Positions 23,853 to 32,648 of a stretch of 64,000 nucleotides of DNA are shown one piece after another. The position numbers and the translations under genes were made by a program. The notes under the pieces were generated by a model. The model saw only the letters and a program-made list of their open reading frames with translations, had not been told where the DNA came from and searched no databases. Location of the stretch: the NCBI RefSeq assembly GCF_014650335.1, contig NZ_BMUT01000006.1, positions 124,001-188,000 on the forward strand, read 5' to 3'. How positions within the stretch are numbered: the stretch's first letter is position 1; every line of letters starts with the position of its first letter. The DNA is from Streptomyces hiroshimensis (GTDB lineage: Bacteria > Actinomycetota > Actinomycetes > Streptomycetales > Streptomycetaceae).

Positions 23853-24800
23853 TCACCCGTTCAAGATCACGCTTCGGGTCAGGCCCCTCGGGGTGTCCGG
23901 GTTCAGGGCTCGGGACTCCGCCACCGCCACCGCCAGGCGTTGTGCGCGGATCAGGTCCGCCATCGGGTCCAGCCTCGCGCCGTCCGCCACGAGCGTGCCG
24001 CCCGTGCCGGCGATGTCCGTCTCCAGGCCCTCGGGCGCCTCGCCGAGGATCCACGCCGCCCGGCCCGGGCCCGTGATCGCTATCGGGCCGTGGCGGTACT
24101 CCATCGCCGGGTACGACTCCGTCCAGGCGCCCGCCGCCTCCCGCATCTTCAGCGCCGCCTCCTGCGCGAGGCCGTACGACCAGCCCGCCCCCAGGAACGT
24201 CCACTGGTCGGCGGACAGCACCGCCTGCGGCAGCGGCTCGATCACCGCCGTCTCCGCGTCCGCCGCCGCCTCCGCCACCCGCTTCACCCCGTCCGGCAGC
24301 CGCCCGCTCGCCTCCAGGCCCGCCCGCAGGTACGCCAGCGCCGTCGTCGCGAAGCGCGTCTGGACGACGGACTCCTCGTCCGCCCAGTCCAGCACCGCCG
24401 TCCTGCCGGCCGCGCGGACCACCGGCGACGCCGGGTCGGCGGTCAGGGCGAAGACCTCCCGGCGCTCGCGCACCTCCTCGATCAGGTCGAGCACCTCGGT
24501 CGTCGTCCCCGACCGCGTGATCACCACGAGCCGGTCGTACGTCCGCGTCACCGGGAACTCCGACGCCGGGAACGCGTCCGTCTCCCCTTGTCCCGACGCC
24601 TCCCGCAGCGCCGCATACGCCTGGGCCATGAACCACGAGGTGCCGCAGCCGGTCACGGCCACCCGTTCCCCGGGCCGTGGGAGCCCGGTCGCGCTTGCTG
24701 CCGCGGCTTCGGCTGCGCGCCGCCAGCAGCCGGGCTGAGCAGTGATCTCCGTAGAGGTGAGAGAGGGGGTGCGAGAGGGCGTGAGAGAGGGCTCGGACAT
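23853..24800 (-). CDS. SIS-domain sugar isomerase/deaminase-like protein
   Basis: The 315-residue protein has two SIS domains: the first with VAVTGCGTSWFMAQ and VVITRSGTTTEVLD, the second with FLGAGWSYGLAQEAALKMRE and PAMEYRHGP. This is the GlmS isomerase / AgaS / FrlB-like architecture, lacking a glutaminase domain. In an amino-sugar cluster with nagA, a PfkB kinase and a tagatose-type aldolase it could be an AgaS-type aminosugar-phosphate deaminase/isomerase. A GGAAGGAG site lies 9 nt before ATG 24800. The N-terminal 20 residues are Ser/Thr/Pro-rich and repetitive. Confidence 0.8.
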   Translation of the reverse strand: MSEPSLTPSRTPSLTSTEITAQPGCWRRAAEAAAASATGLPRPGERVAVTGCGTSWFMAQAYAALREASGQGETDAFPASEFPVTRTYDRLVVITRSGTTTEVLDLIEEVRERREVFALTADPASPVVRAAGRTAVLDWADEESVVQTRFATTALAYLRAGLEASGRLPDGVKRVAEAAADAETAVIEPLPQAVLSADQWTFLGAGWSYGLAQEAALKMREAAGAWTESYPAMEYRHGPIAITGPGRAAWILGEAPEGLETDIAGTGGTLVADGARLDPMADLIRAQRLAVAVAESRALNPDTPRGLTRSVILNG

Positions 24801-24986
24801 GCGCTTTCTTCTCCTTCCACCGGTGATCTCCGTGCATAGCAGCCCCCGCCCCGCACGGGAAGGGCGATACCGAAGCGAAACCGGAGTCGGCTGGACCGTA
24901 TGGTGGCCCGCGGGGGAAACTCACGGTTCTTACGGTCCTCACGGTCTTCAGCGGACGAACACAAACCACGAAGGTGGGAAGCAGTA

Positions 24987-26270
24987 GTGCAGCGGCGGCG
25001 GTTCTTGGGTCTGACGGCGGCAGGTGCCGCCACGGCGGCGTTGGCGCCCGCACTGACGGCGTGCGGCAGCGACGGCGGCTCCGGCAGCAAGACGCTGCGC
25101 GTCGTCGCGGCCGACTACGGCGACAACGCGGCGAACGGCTCCCAGAAGTACTGGGACGCCCTCGCCCGCGCCTTCGAGGCCCAGAACAAGGGCGTCAAGG
25201 TCGAGGCCACGGTCCTGAGCTGGACCGAGGTCGACAAGAAGGTCGCCGAGATGGTCGCGGCCGGCAAGGCCCCGGACATCGCGCAGATCGGCGCGTACGC
25301 CGAGTTCGCCGCCGCCGGCAAGCTCTACAGCGCCGACCAGCTGCTGACCATCCCCACCCAGGCCGACATCATCGCCTCGATCGCCCGCGCGGGCGAGGTG
25401 GCCCACGTGCAGTACGGCCTGCCGTTCGTCGGCAGCACCCGGCTGCTCTTCTACAACAAGACCCTCTTCGCCAAGGCCGGCATAGCCAAGGCCCCCGAGA
25501 GCTGGGACGAGCTTCAGGCCGCGGCCAAGAAGCTCCAGACCGCGGGGGTCAAGGTCCCCTACGGGCTGCCGCTCGGCCCCGAGGAGGCGCCCGCCGAGAC
25601 CATGATGTGGATGCTCAGCGGCGGCGGTGGCTACACCGACCACAACGGTACGTACACGATCCTCTCCGACCAGAACGTCGATACGTTCAAGTGGCTGCGC
25701 GACGAGCTCGTCGGCAAGGGCCTCACCGGCTCCCTCGACCCCGCCCGCACCAACCGCCAGACCGTCTTCGACGCCTTCTGCCGCGGTGAGGTCGGCATGC
25801 TCAACGGCCACCCCACGCTGATGAAGCAGGCCGAGGCCAAGGGCATCAAGTTCGGGACCGCCCCGCTGCCGGGCAAGTCCGGCAAGGCCAAGGCCACCAT
25901 GGGCGTCGCCGACTGGATCATGGCGTTCAAGGCCGGCGGCCACCGCGAGGAGGTCGGCCGCTTCCTCGACTTCGTCTACAGCACCAAGAACGTCTCCGCC
26001 TTCACCAACCAGTACGACCTGCTGCCGGTGACCACCAGCGCCTCCGAGAAGATGGCCGCCGACAGCGCGAAGGACAAGCTGAAGCCCTTCCTGGCCCAGC
26101 TGGAGAACGCCGAGTTCTACCCCGTCGACAAGACCTCCTGGGCCAAGGTGAGCCAGGCCCTCAAGGAGAAGATCGGCTCGGTGGTCGTCAAGGGCGGCGA
26201 CCCCGCGAGCGTCCTCGGCGAGATCCAGCGCGAGGCCGACTCCACGGACCTGGCCGCCCACGGTAAGTAG
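24987..26270 (+). CDS. Extracellular solute-binding lipoprotein (sugar ABC type)
   Basis: The 427-residue protein starts at GTG 24987 with a twin-arginine lipoprotein signal (QRRRFLGLTAAGAATAALAP) and lipobox LTAC. The mature part is a family-1 solute-binding protein: YWDALARAFEAQNKGVKVE, DIAQIGAYAEFAA, LPFVGSTRLLFYNKTLFAKAG and a C-terminal DWIMAFKAGGHREEV block. It should capture an oligo- or aminosugar outside the membrane. No permease or ATPase follows, so it must share membrane components encoded elsewhere. It is divergent from the SIS gene. Confidence 0.88.
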   Translation: MQRRRFLGLTAAGAATAALAPALTACGSDGGSGSKTLRVVAADYGDNAANGSQKYWDALARAFEAQNKGVKVEATVLSWTEVDKKVAEMVAAGKAPDIAQIGAYAEFAAAGKLYSADQLLTIPTQADIIASIARAGEVAHVQYGLPFVGSTRLLFYNKTLFAKAGIAKAPESWDELQAAAKKLQTAGVKVPYGLPLGPEEAPAETMMWMLSGGGGYTDHNGTYTILSDQNVDTFKWLRDELVGKGLTGSLDPARTNRQTVFDAFCRGEVGMLNGHPTLMKQAEAKGIKFGTAPLPGKSGKAKATMGVADWIMAFKAGGHREEVGRFLDFVYSTKNVSAFTNQYDLLPVTTSASEKMAADSAKDKLKPFLAQLENAEFYPVDKTSWAKVSQALKEKIGSVVVKGGDPASVLGEIQREADSTDLAAHGK

Positions 26271-26280
26271 GCTGGGCGGC

Positions 26281-26547
26281 GTGAGCGGCGAACAGGGCGG
26301 GGGCGAACAGGGCGGGCAGGAGGGCGGGCTGTCGGAGCGCGACCTCGCCGTGCTCGCCCTGGAGCGGCGGCCCTTCTCCGGGCCCGGCGCCAAGGAGCGC
26401 GCCGTGCGGGAGCGGCTCGGCATGACCCCGACCCGCTACTACCAGCTGCTCAACGCCCTCCTGGACGACCCGCGGGCCCTGGCCCACGACCCGGTCACCG
26501 TCAACCGGCTGCGGCGCATCCGGGACGCCCGGCGCGAACGCCGGTAG
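26281..26547 (+). CDS. DUF3263 small protein
   Basis: The 88-residue protein starts at GTG 26281, 10 bp after the binding-protein stop. Its Gly/Gln/Glu-rich start is followed by the DUF3263 core: LSERDLAVLALERRPF, GAKERAVRERLGMTPTRYYQ and LLDDPRALAHDPVTVNRLRR. The core resembles a helix-turn-helix of sigma-factor region 4 type, so DNA binding is plausible. Function is unknown. It is conserved in actinobacteria, usually near the trehalose genes. Confidence 0.85.
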   Translation: MSGEQGGGEQGGQEGGLSERDLAVLALERRPFSGPGAKERAVRERLGMTPTRYYQLLNALLDDPRALAHDPVTVNRLRRIRDARRERR

Positions 26548-26577
26548 ACGGCGGGGCCCAGCCAGTAGGGTCGGCCC

Positions 26578-27477
26578 ATGGGCAGCCACCCCCTCCCCGT
26601 TCCCGTCACCCCCGCCGGCCGCGACGGGCTCGCCGCCCTGCTGGCCGCGCCGCAACGCGCAGTCGTGGCGCTCGACTTCGACGGGACGCTCGCCGAGATC
26701 GTCCCCGACCCCGAGCAGGCCCGGGCCCACCCGGGCGCCGTGCCCGCACTGGCGCGGCTCGCCCCCCGGCTCGGTTCCGTCGCCGTGATCACCGGCCGCC
26801 CGGCCGAGGTCGCGGTCCGCTACGGCGGCTTCGCCGGGGCCCCGGGCCTGGAGCACCTCGTGGTCCTCGGGCACTACGGCGCCGAGCGCTGGGACGCCGC
26901 GACCGCCGCCGTGACGGCCCCCGAGCCGCCCCCGGGCGTCGCGGCCGCCCGGGCGGAGCTGCCGGGCATCCTGGCCGGTTCGGGCGTCGGTCAGGGCGTC
27001 TGGATCGAGGACAAGGGCCGGGCCGTCGCCGTCCACACCCGGCGTGCCCCCCACCCCCAGGCCGCCTTCGACGCCCTGTGTGAGCCCGTGTCCGCCCTCG
27101 CCGAGCGGCACGCACTGATCGTCGAGCCCGGCAGGCTCGTGCTGGAACTGCGCCCGCCGGGGGTCGACAAGGGCGCCGCCCTCGCGTCGTACGTGCGCGA
27201 GAGCGGCGCGGGCTGTGTCCTCTACGCCGGTGACGACCTCGGCGACCTCGCCGCCTTCGCGGCCGTGGAGCAGCTGCGCTCCGAGGGGCTTCCGGGCCTG
27301 CTGGTGTGCAGCGGAAGCTCCGAGGTCGCCGAGCTCGCGGAGCGGGCCGATCTGGTCGTCGACGGCCCGGCCGGGGTCGTGGAGCTGCTCACGGCCCTCG
27401 CCGACCGCCTTGCCGACCGCCTCGGCTCCGAGTCCGGGTCCGGCTCCGGGTCCGGGTCCGGACCAGGGCTCGGGTGA
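26578..27477 (+). CDS. otsB: Trehalose-6-phosphate phosphatase
   Basis: The 299-residue HAD-superfamily phosphatase has motif I DFDGTLAEI (33-41), motif II VITGRP, the lysine in LRPPGVDKGAAL and motif IV GDDLGD. It converts trehalose 6-phosphate from OtsA to trehalose. The C-terminus carries a low-complexity SGSGSGSGSG tail encoded by a short GC-rich tandem repeat, a likely slippage product. otsA lies on the opposite strand about 0.9 kb away, with an unrelated gene between. Confidence 0.9.
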   Translation: MGSHPLPVPVTPAGRDGLAALLAAPQRAVVALDFDGTLAEIVPDPEQARAHPGAVPALARLAPRLGSVAVITGRPAEVAVRYGGFAGAPGLEHLVVLGHYGAERWDAATAAVTAPEPPPGVAAARAELPGILAGSGVGQGVWIEDKGRAVAVHTRRAPHPQAAFDALCEPVSALAERHALIVEPGRLVLELRPPGVDKGAALASYVRESGAGCVLYAGDDLGDLAAFAAVEQLRSEGLPGLLVCSGSSEVAELAERADLVVDGPAGVVELLTALADRLADRLGSESGSGSGSGSGPGLG

Positions 27478-27486
27478 CCCGGCCGT

Positions 27487-28287
27487 TCAGCCGTCGTCGT
27501 CCGGGTCGCTCGCCGTCTCGCCCTTGGCGGGCTTGCCCGGGATGCCGAGGGTGTCCAGCGCCGTCGTCCAGTCGCGCGCGATGGCCTGCTGCGCCTTGAC
27601 CAGGTCCGTCTTTCCGCTGCAGATGGCGTTCTTGACCCTGGTCTCCACCGCGTCCTTGGGGTTGTTGGGCCCCTTGCCCTCCTTGTGGCCGGGGGAGGGC
27701 GGCTCCACCCACAGGTTGCGCGGGTCGTTGGGGTCGCCCCCGAGCTGCAGGCTGATCAGGTGGTCGTACTCGGCCTCCCGCAGCGAGCCCTTGTAGCCGT
27801 ACGAGGCGGCGTTGGCGGTCTTCTCGCGGCCGGTGATGTTCGTGGGCGGCCGGATGCCGGCGGTGTAGCCACTGCGGCAGATCGTCGTCTTGAGCGTGGC
27901 CTGGGTGACCTTCGGGTTGGTCGCGCCGGGGGTGCACGCGGGGTCGGGGAGTGGTTCCTTGGCCGGGGTGAAGCGGTAGTGGCAGCTGCCGGGGGCGGGC
28001 TGCTTCTGGACGGTGTACGACGGCTGCGGCCCGGGGCCGGCGGGTATCGAACCGTCCGCGGGGACGGGGGAACCGGAGGGCGGTTTACCGGACGGCGTAC
28101 CGGACGTCGTGCCGGACGGGACGCTTCCGGACGGGGTGGCTCCGGACGAGGCGCCCCCCGGCGGTCCGGAGGACGCCTGCTTCTTGGCGTCGTCGCTCTT
28201 GGAGGAGTCCGAGGAGCAGCCGCCGACCGCGGCCACGACAGCGGCGCACGCCGCGGCAAGTACGGCCCAACGTGGGACATTTGACAT
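27487..28287 (-). CDS. Secreted HNH-nuclease-like lipoprotein
   Basis: The 266-residue protein has a lipoprotein signal (hydrophobic AVLAAACAAVVAAVGG then C24) and a Ser/Pro/Gly-rich linker (about 25-95). The C-terminal domain contains EYDHLISLQLGG, NDPRNLWVE and KDAVETRVKNAICSGK. The DH...N...N/V pattern is that of the His-Asn-His nuclease fold, and CxxC-type pairs are absent. A lipid-anchored extracellular nuclease is the likeliest reading: it could degrade external DNA for nutrients or act against competitors. It sits between otsB and otsA, convergent with otsB. Confidence 0.72.
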   Translation of the reverse strand: MSNVPRWAVLAAACAAVVAAVGGCSSDSSKSDDAKKQASSGPPGGASSGATPSGSVPSGTTSGTPSGKPPSGSPVPADGSIPAGPGPQPSYTVQKQPAPGSCHYRFTPAKEPLPDPACTPGATNPKVTQATLKTTICRSGYTAGIRPPTNITGREKTANAASYGYKGSLREAEYDHLISLQLGGDPNDPRNLWVEPPSPGHKEGKGPNNPKDAVETRVKNAICSGKTDLVKAQQAIARDWTTALDTLGIPGKPAKGETASDPDDDG

Positions 28288-28398
28288 GAATCATGGCTAC
28301 CCGGGGCCGGAGGAGGGCAGCCCGGGGCGCCGAAGCACCGGCCGCTCGGACCGCGGCCGGGGGCGCACGGTCCGTGCTCCGGCGCGGAAGCCGGGAGG

Positions 28399-29901
28399 CT
28401 AGAGCGCCCGCAGCTGGTCCGTGAACCACCGCGCCGGCGGCAGCGCCGTCGCCGCCGCGGCCAGCCGCTTGGTGCGCTCCGCCCGCTCCCCGGGATCCAT
28501 CAGCAGCGCCAGGTGCAGCGCGCGGGCCGTGGCCTCCACGTCGTACGGGTTGACGGTGATCGCCTCGTCGCCCAGCTCGGCCGCCGCGCCCGCCTCGCGC
28601 GAGAGCACCAGCACGCAGCCGTGGTCGGAGACCACCGGCACCTCCTTGGCCACGAGGTTCATGCCGTCCCGGATGGGGTTGACCAGGGCCACGTCCGCGA
28701 GCCGGTACGCGGCCAGCGAGCGCGCGAAGTCGTCCTTGACGTGCAGGGCGACCGGCTCCCAGCCCTCCGTGCCGAACTCGGCGTTGATCTCCCGGGCGAC
28801 CCGCTCCACCTCCGCGGTGTAGTCGCGGTAGACGGCGAGATCCTGCCGGGAGGGGTAGGCGAACGCGACGTGCACGACCCTGCCGCGCCACTGCGGGTGC
28901 TCCTCCAGCAGCCGCCGGTACGCGTACAGCCCGCGCACGATGTTCTTGGACAGCTCCGTGCGGTCCACGCGCACGATCGTCTTGCGGTCCGGCCCGCCGA
29001 TCTGCGCCCTCAGCGCCGCCATGCGCTCCTCGACGTCCGCCCGGTGCGCCCGCTCGCGCAGGAAGTCCGCGTCGGCGCCGAGGCCGTGCACGCCCAGCCG
29101 CGTCGTCCGCCCCTCGAAGCGCACCTCGGCGGCCCGCCCCTCGCCGTCCCGTACGACCTCCGCGCCCAGCACGTCCGCGCAGCACGCGGCGAACGCCTCG
29201 GCCCAGCGCAGGGTCAGGAAGCCGGCCCGGTCACCGCCGAGGACACCGCGCAGCAGCTGCCCGGCCACATCGTCGGGCAGCATCCGGAAGTAGTCCGGCG
29301 GGGCCCAGGGGGTGTGCGAGAAGTGGCCGATGCGCAGGTCGGGGCGGCGCGCCCGGAGCAGGCCCGGCACGAGCGCCAGGTGGTAGTCCTGCACGAGCAC
29401 CGCGGCGCCCTGCGCTGCCTCCTCGGCGATGGCGTCCGCGAACGCCGTGTCGTACTCCTCGTAGGCCGCCCACTGCGCCCGGAAGTGCTGGTCGAAGACG
29501 GGCTCCAGGGGCGTCTGGTAGAGCATGTGGTGGACGAACCACAGCACCGAGTTGGCGATGCCGTTGTACGCGGCGGCGAAGGTGTCCGGCGGGATGTCGA
29601 GCATGCGTACGTGATGGCCGCCGGTGTCGTCCGTGGAGAGTCTCCGGCCGGCGGCGCGGGCCGCCTCGCGGTCGCCCTCGCCCAGCGCCGCGCACACCCA
29701 CACCGCGGCCCCGCCCTCGCCCTCGCTCCCGCCGTCGCCTTCGCGCCGGATCGAGCTGAGCCCGGAGACCAGGCCGCCGCCGCCCCGCCCGGCCACGAGG
29801 CTGCCGTCCTCGCGGCGCCGGTACGAGACCGGGCCGCGGTTGGAGGCGACGACGACCGGCGCGGCGGCGACCGATGCGGGGTGCACGTGCTCAGCGACCA
29901 T
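28399..29901 (-). CDS. otsA: Trehalose-6-phosphate synthase (GT20)
   Basis: The 500-residue enzyme joins UDP- or GDP-glucose to glucose 6-phosphate. GT20 features include VVVASNRGPVSY at the start, LWFVHHMLYQTPLE, QDYHLALVPGLL, HFSHTPWAPPDYFRML, VDRTELSKNIVRGLYAY and NPIRDGMNLVAKE. The C-terminus ends at WFTDQLRAL with no fused phosphatase, consistent with a separate otsB. Residues 51-75 form a Gly/Glu-rich insert. The glucosylglycerate synthase gene lies just upstream on the same strand (41-bp gap), suggesting co-expression of compatible-solute genes. Confidence 0.92.
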   Translation of the reverse strand: MVAEHVHPASVAAAPVVVASNRGPVSYRRREDGSLVAGRGGGGLVSGLSSIRREGDGGSEGEGGAAVWVCAALGEGDREAARAAGRRLSTDDTGGHHVRMLDIPPDTFAAAYNGIANSVLWFVHHMLYQTPLEPVFDQHFRAQWAAYEEYDTAFADAIAEEAAQGAAVLVQDYHLALVPGLLRARRPDLRIGHFSHTPWAPPDYFRMLPDDVAGQLLRGVLGGDRAGFLTLRWAEAFAACCADVLGAEVVRDGEGRAAEVRFEGRTTRLGVHGLGADADFLRERAHRADVEERMAALRAQIGGPDRKTIVRVDRTELSKNIVRGLYAYRRLLEEHPQWRGRVVHVAFAYPSRQDLAVYRDYTAEVERVAREINAEFGTEGWEPVALHVKDDFARSLAAYRLADVALVNPIRDGMNLVAKEVPVVSDHGCVLVLSREAGAAAELGDEAITVNPYDVEATARALHLALLMDPGERAERTKRLAAAATALPPARWFTDQLRAL

Positions 29902-29942
29902 GTGGCCAGCCTTGCCGCGGGAAGAACCGCTCAAACGTACGC

Positions 29943-30917
29943 TTACGCGGCGTGCCGCTGCGCGTACTCGGGTATTCCGGCCATCGGCGGCCGCTCCTCC
30001 GTGTCCACCGCGTACGTCCGCGGAGCGAAGCCCTCCGCGGTCCGTTCGAACTGCGTCAGCGCAGGTCGCACCAGGTGCCCCCGGGCCAGCCGGAGCTGCG
30101 CGGTGCGGTAGATGGCGGCGGCCATCCGGCCCAGCGCCTGCCCGTCCTGGTGGCGGTGCTTGCGCACGCCCACGTCCACCTGGGCCAGCGCCCCCAGCCC
30201 GACGGTGTGCAGCGCGTCCACCAGAAGGCCCAGCTCCACGCCGTAGCCGACGGGGAACGGCAGCCGTTCGAGGAGGGACCGGCGGGCCGCGTACTCGCCG
30301 CCGAGCGGCTGTACGAAACCGGCCAGCTGCGGCCAGTGCAGATTCAGCAGCGGGCGGGCCACGAGCTCGGTCACGCGGCCGCCCTGGCCCACGGTCCCGG
30401 CGGAGCCGGGCACATCGAACTCCGCGCCCAGCGGGCGGTCGTACATCGCCTTGACGAAGTGCACGCCCGGGTCGGTCAGCAGCGGGCCCACGATCCCCGA
30501 CACGAAGTCCGCCGAGAACTCGCGCAGGTCGGCGTCCACGAAGCAGACGATGTCGCCGGTCGTCGCCAGCAGGGAGCGCCACAGCACCTCGCCCTTGCCC
30601 GGCAGCGCGGGCAGGCTCGGCAGCACCTCGTCCCGGTGCACCACGCGCGCCCCGGCCGCCGCGGCGACCTCGGCCGTACGGTCCGTGGAACCCGAGTCGA
30701 TCACCACCAGCTCGTCCACCAGCGGCACCGCGTCCGACATCAGCTCGCGGCGGATCGTCGCCACGATGGTGCCGACCGTCGGCTCCTCGTTCAGCGCGGG
30801 GAGGACGACGCTCACCGTGGTGCCGGAGTCCCGTTTGGCGGCCAGAAGGACGTCGAGCGGACGATCAGCAGCGGACCAGGACCGCTCGGCCAGCCAGCGC
30901 TCCACCTCTTCCAGCAC
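29943..30917 (-). CDS. gpgS: Glucosyl-3-phosphoglycerate synthase (GT81)
   Basis: The 324-residue glycosyltransferase has VVLPALNEEPTVGTIV, a DSGSTDRT loop, LPGKGEVLWRSLLATTGD and CFVDADL (metal-binding DxD), then GRVTELVARPLLNLHWP and the catalytic-loop GYGVELGLLVD, all as in GpgS. It forms glucosyl-3-phosphoglycerate, the precursor of glucosylglycerate, an osmolyte and methylglucose-polysaccharide primer. The GTG at 30917 is preferred (GGGAG 8 nt upstream). The gene precedes otsA and is divergent from the riboswitch-thrC unit. Confidence 0.85.
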   Translation of the reverse strand: MLEEVERWLAERSWSAADRPLDVLLAAKRDSGTTVSVVLPALNEEPTVGTIVATIRRELMSDAVPLVDELVVIDSGSTDRTAEVAAAAGARVVHRDEVLPSLPALPGKGEVLWRSLLATTGDIVCFVDADLREFSADFVSGIVGPLLTDPGVHFVKAMYDRPLGAEFDVPGSAGTVGQGGRVTELVARPLLNLHWPQLAGFVQPLGGEYAARRSLLERLPFPVGYGVELGLLVDALHTVGLGALAQVDVGVRKHRHQDGQALGRMAAAIYRTAQLRLARGHLVRPALTQFERTAEGFAPRTYAVDTEERPPMAGIPEYAQRHAA

Positions 30918-31095
30918 GTGTACGACTCCCTGTCTCACAGACGTTCTGCGACGCGTTCTGTGACGCATCTCGCGGTGCGGACGCCCCTCTCAACGGGCCG
31001 TCCCTTCCGTTACAGTCTTGAACAACGCGGACCGCCGTCCTATGTCGGGGGTCGCCGCGTGCACAAACGCCTGGGCCTCGCCCAGTGCCATACCG

Positions 31096-31235
31096 CTCAT
31101 CCAGAGGGGCAGAGGGACACGGCCCGTTGAAGCCCCGGCAACCCTCCAGCCGGTCTCACCGTTTACGCGGCGAGGCTCCCGGCGGGGAAGGTGCCAATTC
31201 CGTCTCGTGGCGACGTTCGCCGCGAGGAAGATGAG
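31096..31235 (+). promoter_or_regulatory. SAM-I (S-box) riboswitch
   Basis: The aptamer signatures are present in order: AGAGGGACACGGCCCGTTGA (31111-31130), CCGGCAACC (31135-31143) and GGTGCCAATTCC (31190-31201). A 10-bp P4 hairpin with a CGT loop follows (31204-31226, one U-G pair). P1 closes between CTCATC (31096-31101) and GATGAG (31230-31235). SAM-I aptamers bind S-adenosylmethionine and usually shut off methionine/cysteine genes. There is no U-rich terminator; the P1 3' strand runs into the ribosome-binding region of the next gene, so translational control is likely. Confidence 0.92.
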
Positions 31236-31254
31236 GAGAAAGGGCCTCGCCTCC

Positions 31255-32547
31255 ATGGCTGTGCAGTCTGTTGAACCCTCTACCACTTCTGTGGACCTCG
31301 GACCCGCCGTGGCACTCTCCTGCCGCGAGTGCGGAGAGCGCTTCGACCTCGGTCCCATCTTCGCCTGCGCCCTGTGCTTCGGCCCCCTCGAAGTCGCCTA
31401 CGAACTGCCCGCCGGCGGGCCCCGTCAAGCCGCTGACCTGCGCAAGCGCATCGAGGCCGGCCCCGCGAACATCTGGCGCTACGCCCCCCTGCTGCCCGTC
31501 CCCGCCGACGTCGCGGACAAGCCGAACCTCAACCCCGGCCTCACCAAGCTCGTCAAGGCCGACAACCTGGCGCGCGAGCTGGGCGTGACCGGCGGCCTGT
31601 ACGTCAAGGACGACTCCGGCAACCCGACGCACTCCTTCAAGGACCGGGTCGTCGCGATCGCCGTCGAGGCCGCCCGCGCCTTCGGTTTCACGACGCTGTC
31701 GTGCTCCTCGACCGGCAACCTCGCGGGGGCGGTCGGGGCCGCGGCCGCCCGGGCCGGGTTCAAGTCGTGCGTCTTCATCCCGCACGACCTGGAGGCCGGG
31801 AAGGTCGTGATGGCCGCGGTCTACGGCGGCGACCTCGTCGGCATCGAGGGCACGTACGACGACGTCAACCGCTTCTGCAGCGAGCTGATCGGCGACCCGC
31901 TGGGGGAGGGCTGGGGCTTCGTCAACGTCAACCTCCGGCCGTACTACGGCGAAGGGTCGAAGACGCTCGCCTACGAGATCTGCGAGCAGCTGGGCTGGCG
32001 GCTGCCGGACCAGATCGTCGTGCCGATCGCCTCGGGCTCGCAGCTCACGAAGATCGACAAGGGGCTGAAGGAGCTCGTCGCGCTGGGGCTGGTCGAGGAC
32101 CGCCCGTACAAGATCTTCGGGGCGCAGGCGGAGGGGTGCTCGCCGGTGTCGCGCGCCTTCAAGGACGGGCACGACGTGGTGCGGCCGGTGAAGCCGGACA
32201 CGATCGCGAAGTCCCTCGCCATCGGCAACCCGGCCGACGGGCCGTACGTGCTGGATATTGCGCGGCGGACGGGTGGCGCCGTCGAGGACGTCACCGATGA
32301 GCAGATCGTGGATGCGATCCGGCTGCTCGCCCGCACGGAAGGGATCTTTGCGGAGACGGCGGGCGGGGTGACCGTCGGCGTGACGCGGAAGCTGATCGAG
32401 AGCGGGCTGCTCGACCCCTCCCTCACGACCGTCGTGCTCAATACGGGGGACGGGCTGAAGACGCTCGACGCGGTGGCGGCGGGGCCCACGGCGACGATCC
32501 GGCCGTCGTTGGAAGCGTTCCGCGCCGCCGGTCTTGCTGCCGTCTGA
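31255..32547 (+). CDS. thrC: Threonine synthase-family PLP enzyme
   Basis: The 430-residue protein has an N-terminal zinc-ribbon (CRECGERFDL...CALCFGPLEV) and a fold-type II PLP domain with the Schiff-base lysine in HSFKDRVVA and the phosphate loop SCSSTGNLAGAVG. Threonine synthases convert O-phosphohomoserine to threonine. ATG 31255 is preferred, since the upstream ATG at 31231 lies inside the riboswitch P1 stem. Control by a SAM riboswitch is odd for a threonine gene, and Streptomyces usually has another thrC in the hom-thrC-thrB operon, so a different reaction with the same substrate is possible. A sulfur-carrier-like gene follows. Confidence 0.85.
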   Translation: MAVQSVEPSTTSVDLGPAVALSCRECGERFDLGPIFACALCFGPLEVAYELPAGGPRQAADLRKRIEAGPANIWRYAPLLPVPADVADKPNLNPGLTKLVKADNLARELGVTGGLYVKDDSGNPTHSFKDRVVAIAVEAARAFGFTTLSCSSTGNLAGAVGAAAARAGFKSCVFIPHDLEAGKVVMAAVYGGDLVGIEGTYDDVNRFCSELIGDPLGEGWGFVNVNLRPYYGEGSKTLAYEICEQLGWRLPDQIVVPIASGSQLTKIDKGLKELVALGLVEDRPYKIFGAQAEGCSPVSRAFKDGHDVVRPVKPDTIAKSLAIGNPADGPYVLDIARRTGGAVEDVTDEQIVDAIRLLARTEGIFAETAGGVTVGVTRKLIESGLLDPSLTTVVLNTGDGLKTLDAVAAGPTATIRPSLEAFRAAGLAAV

Positions 32548-32648
32548 CATCTGCGGGCCGGTTGTGCCCACCCTCCCCCAAACTTCGTCCGGGGGTGCCC
32601 CCAGCCCCTGCGGAACGACTGCCCACAACCTCTTCGGAAGGTTTTCCC

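Noticed and set aside
21424..25053. Very long minus-strand open frame through nagA, nagK and the SIS gene
   Set aside because: Only its nagA part (to 22626) is real; the rest is a shadow of the in-frame genes in other phases, a common effect in GC-rich DNA.
30990..31255. Extension of thrC upstream to an in-frame ATG near 31018 or 31231
   Set aside because: These would translate through the SAM riboswitch aptamer; the ATG at 31231 lies in its P1 stem.
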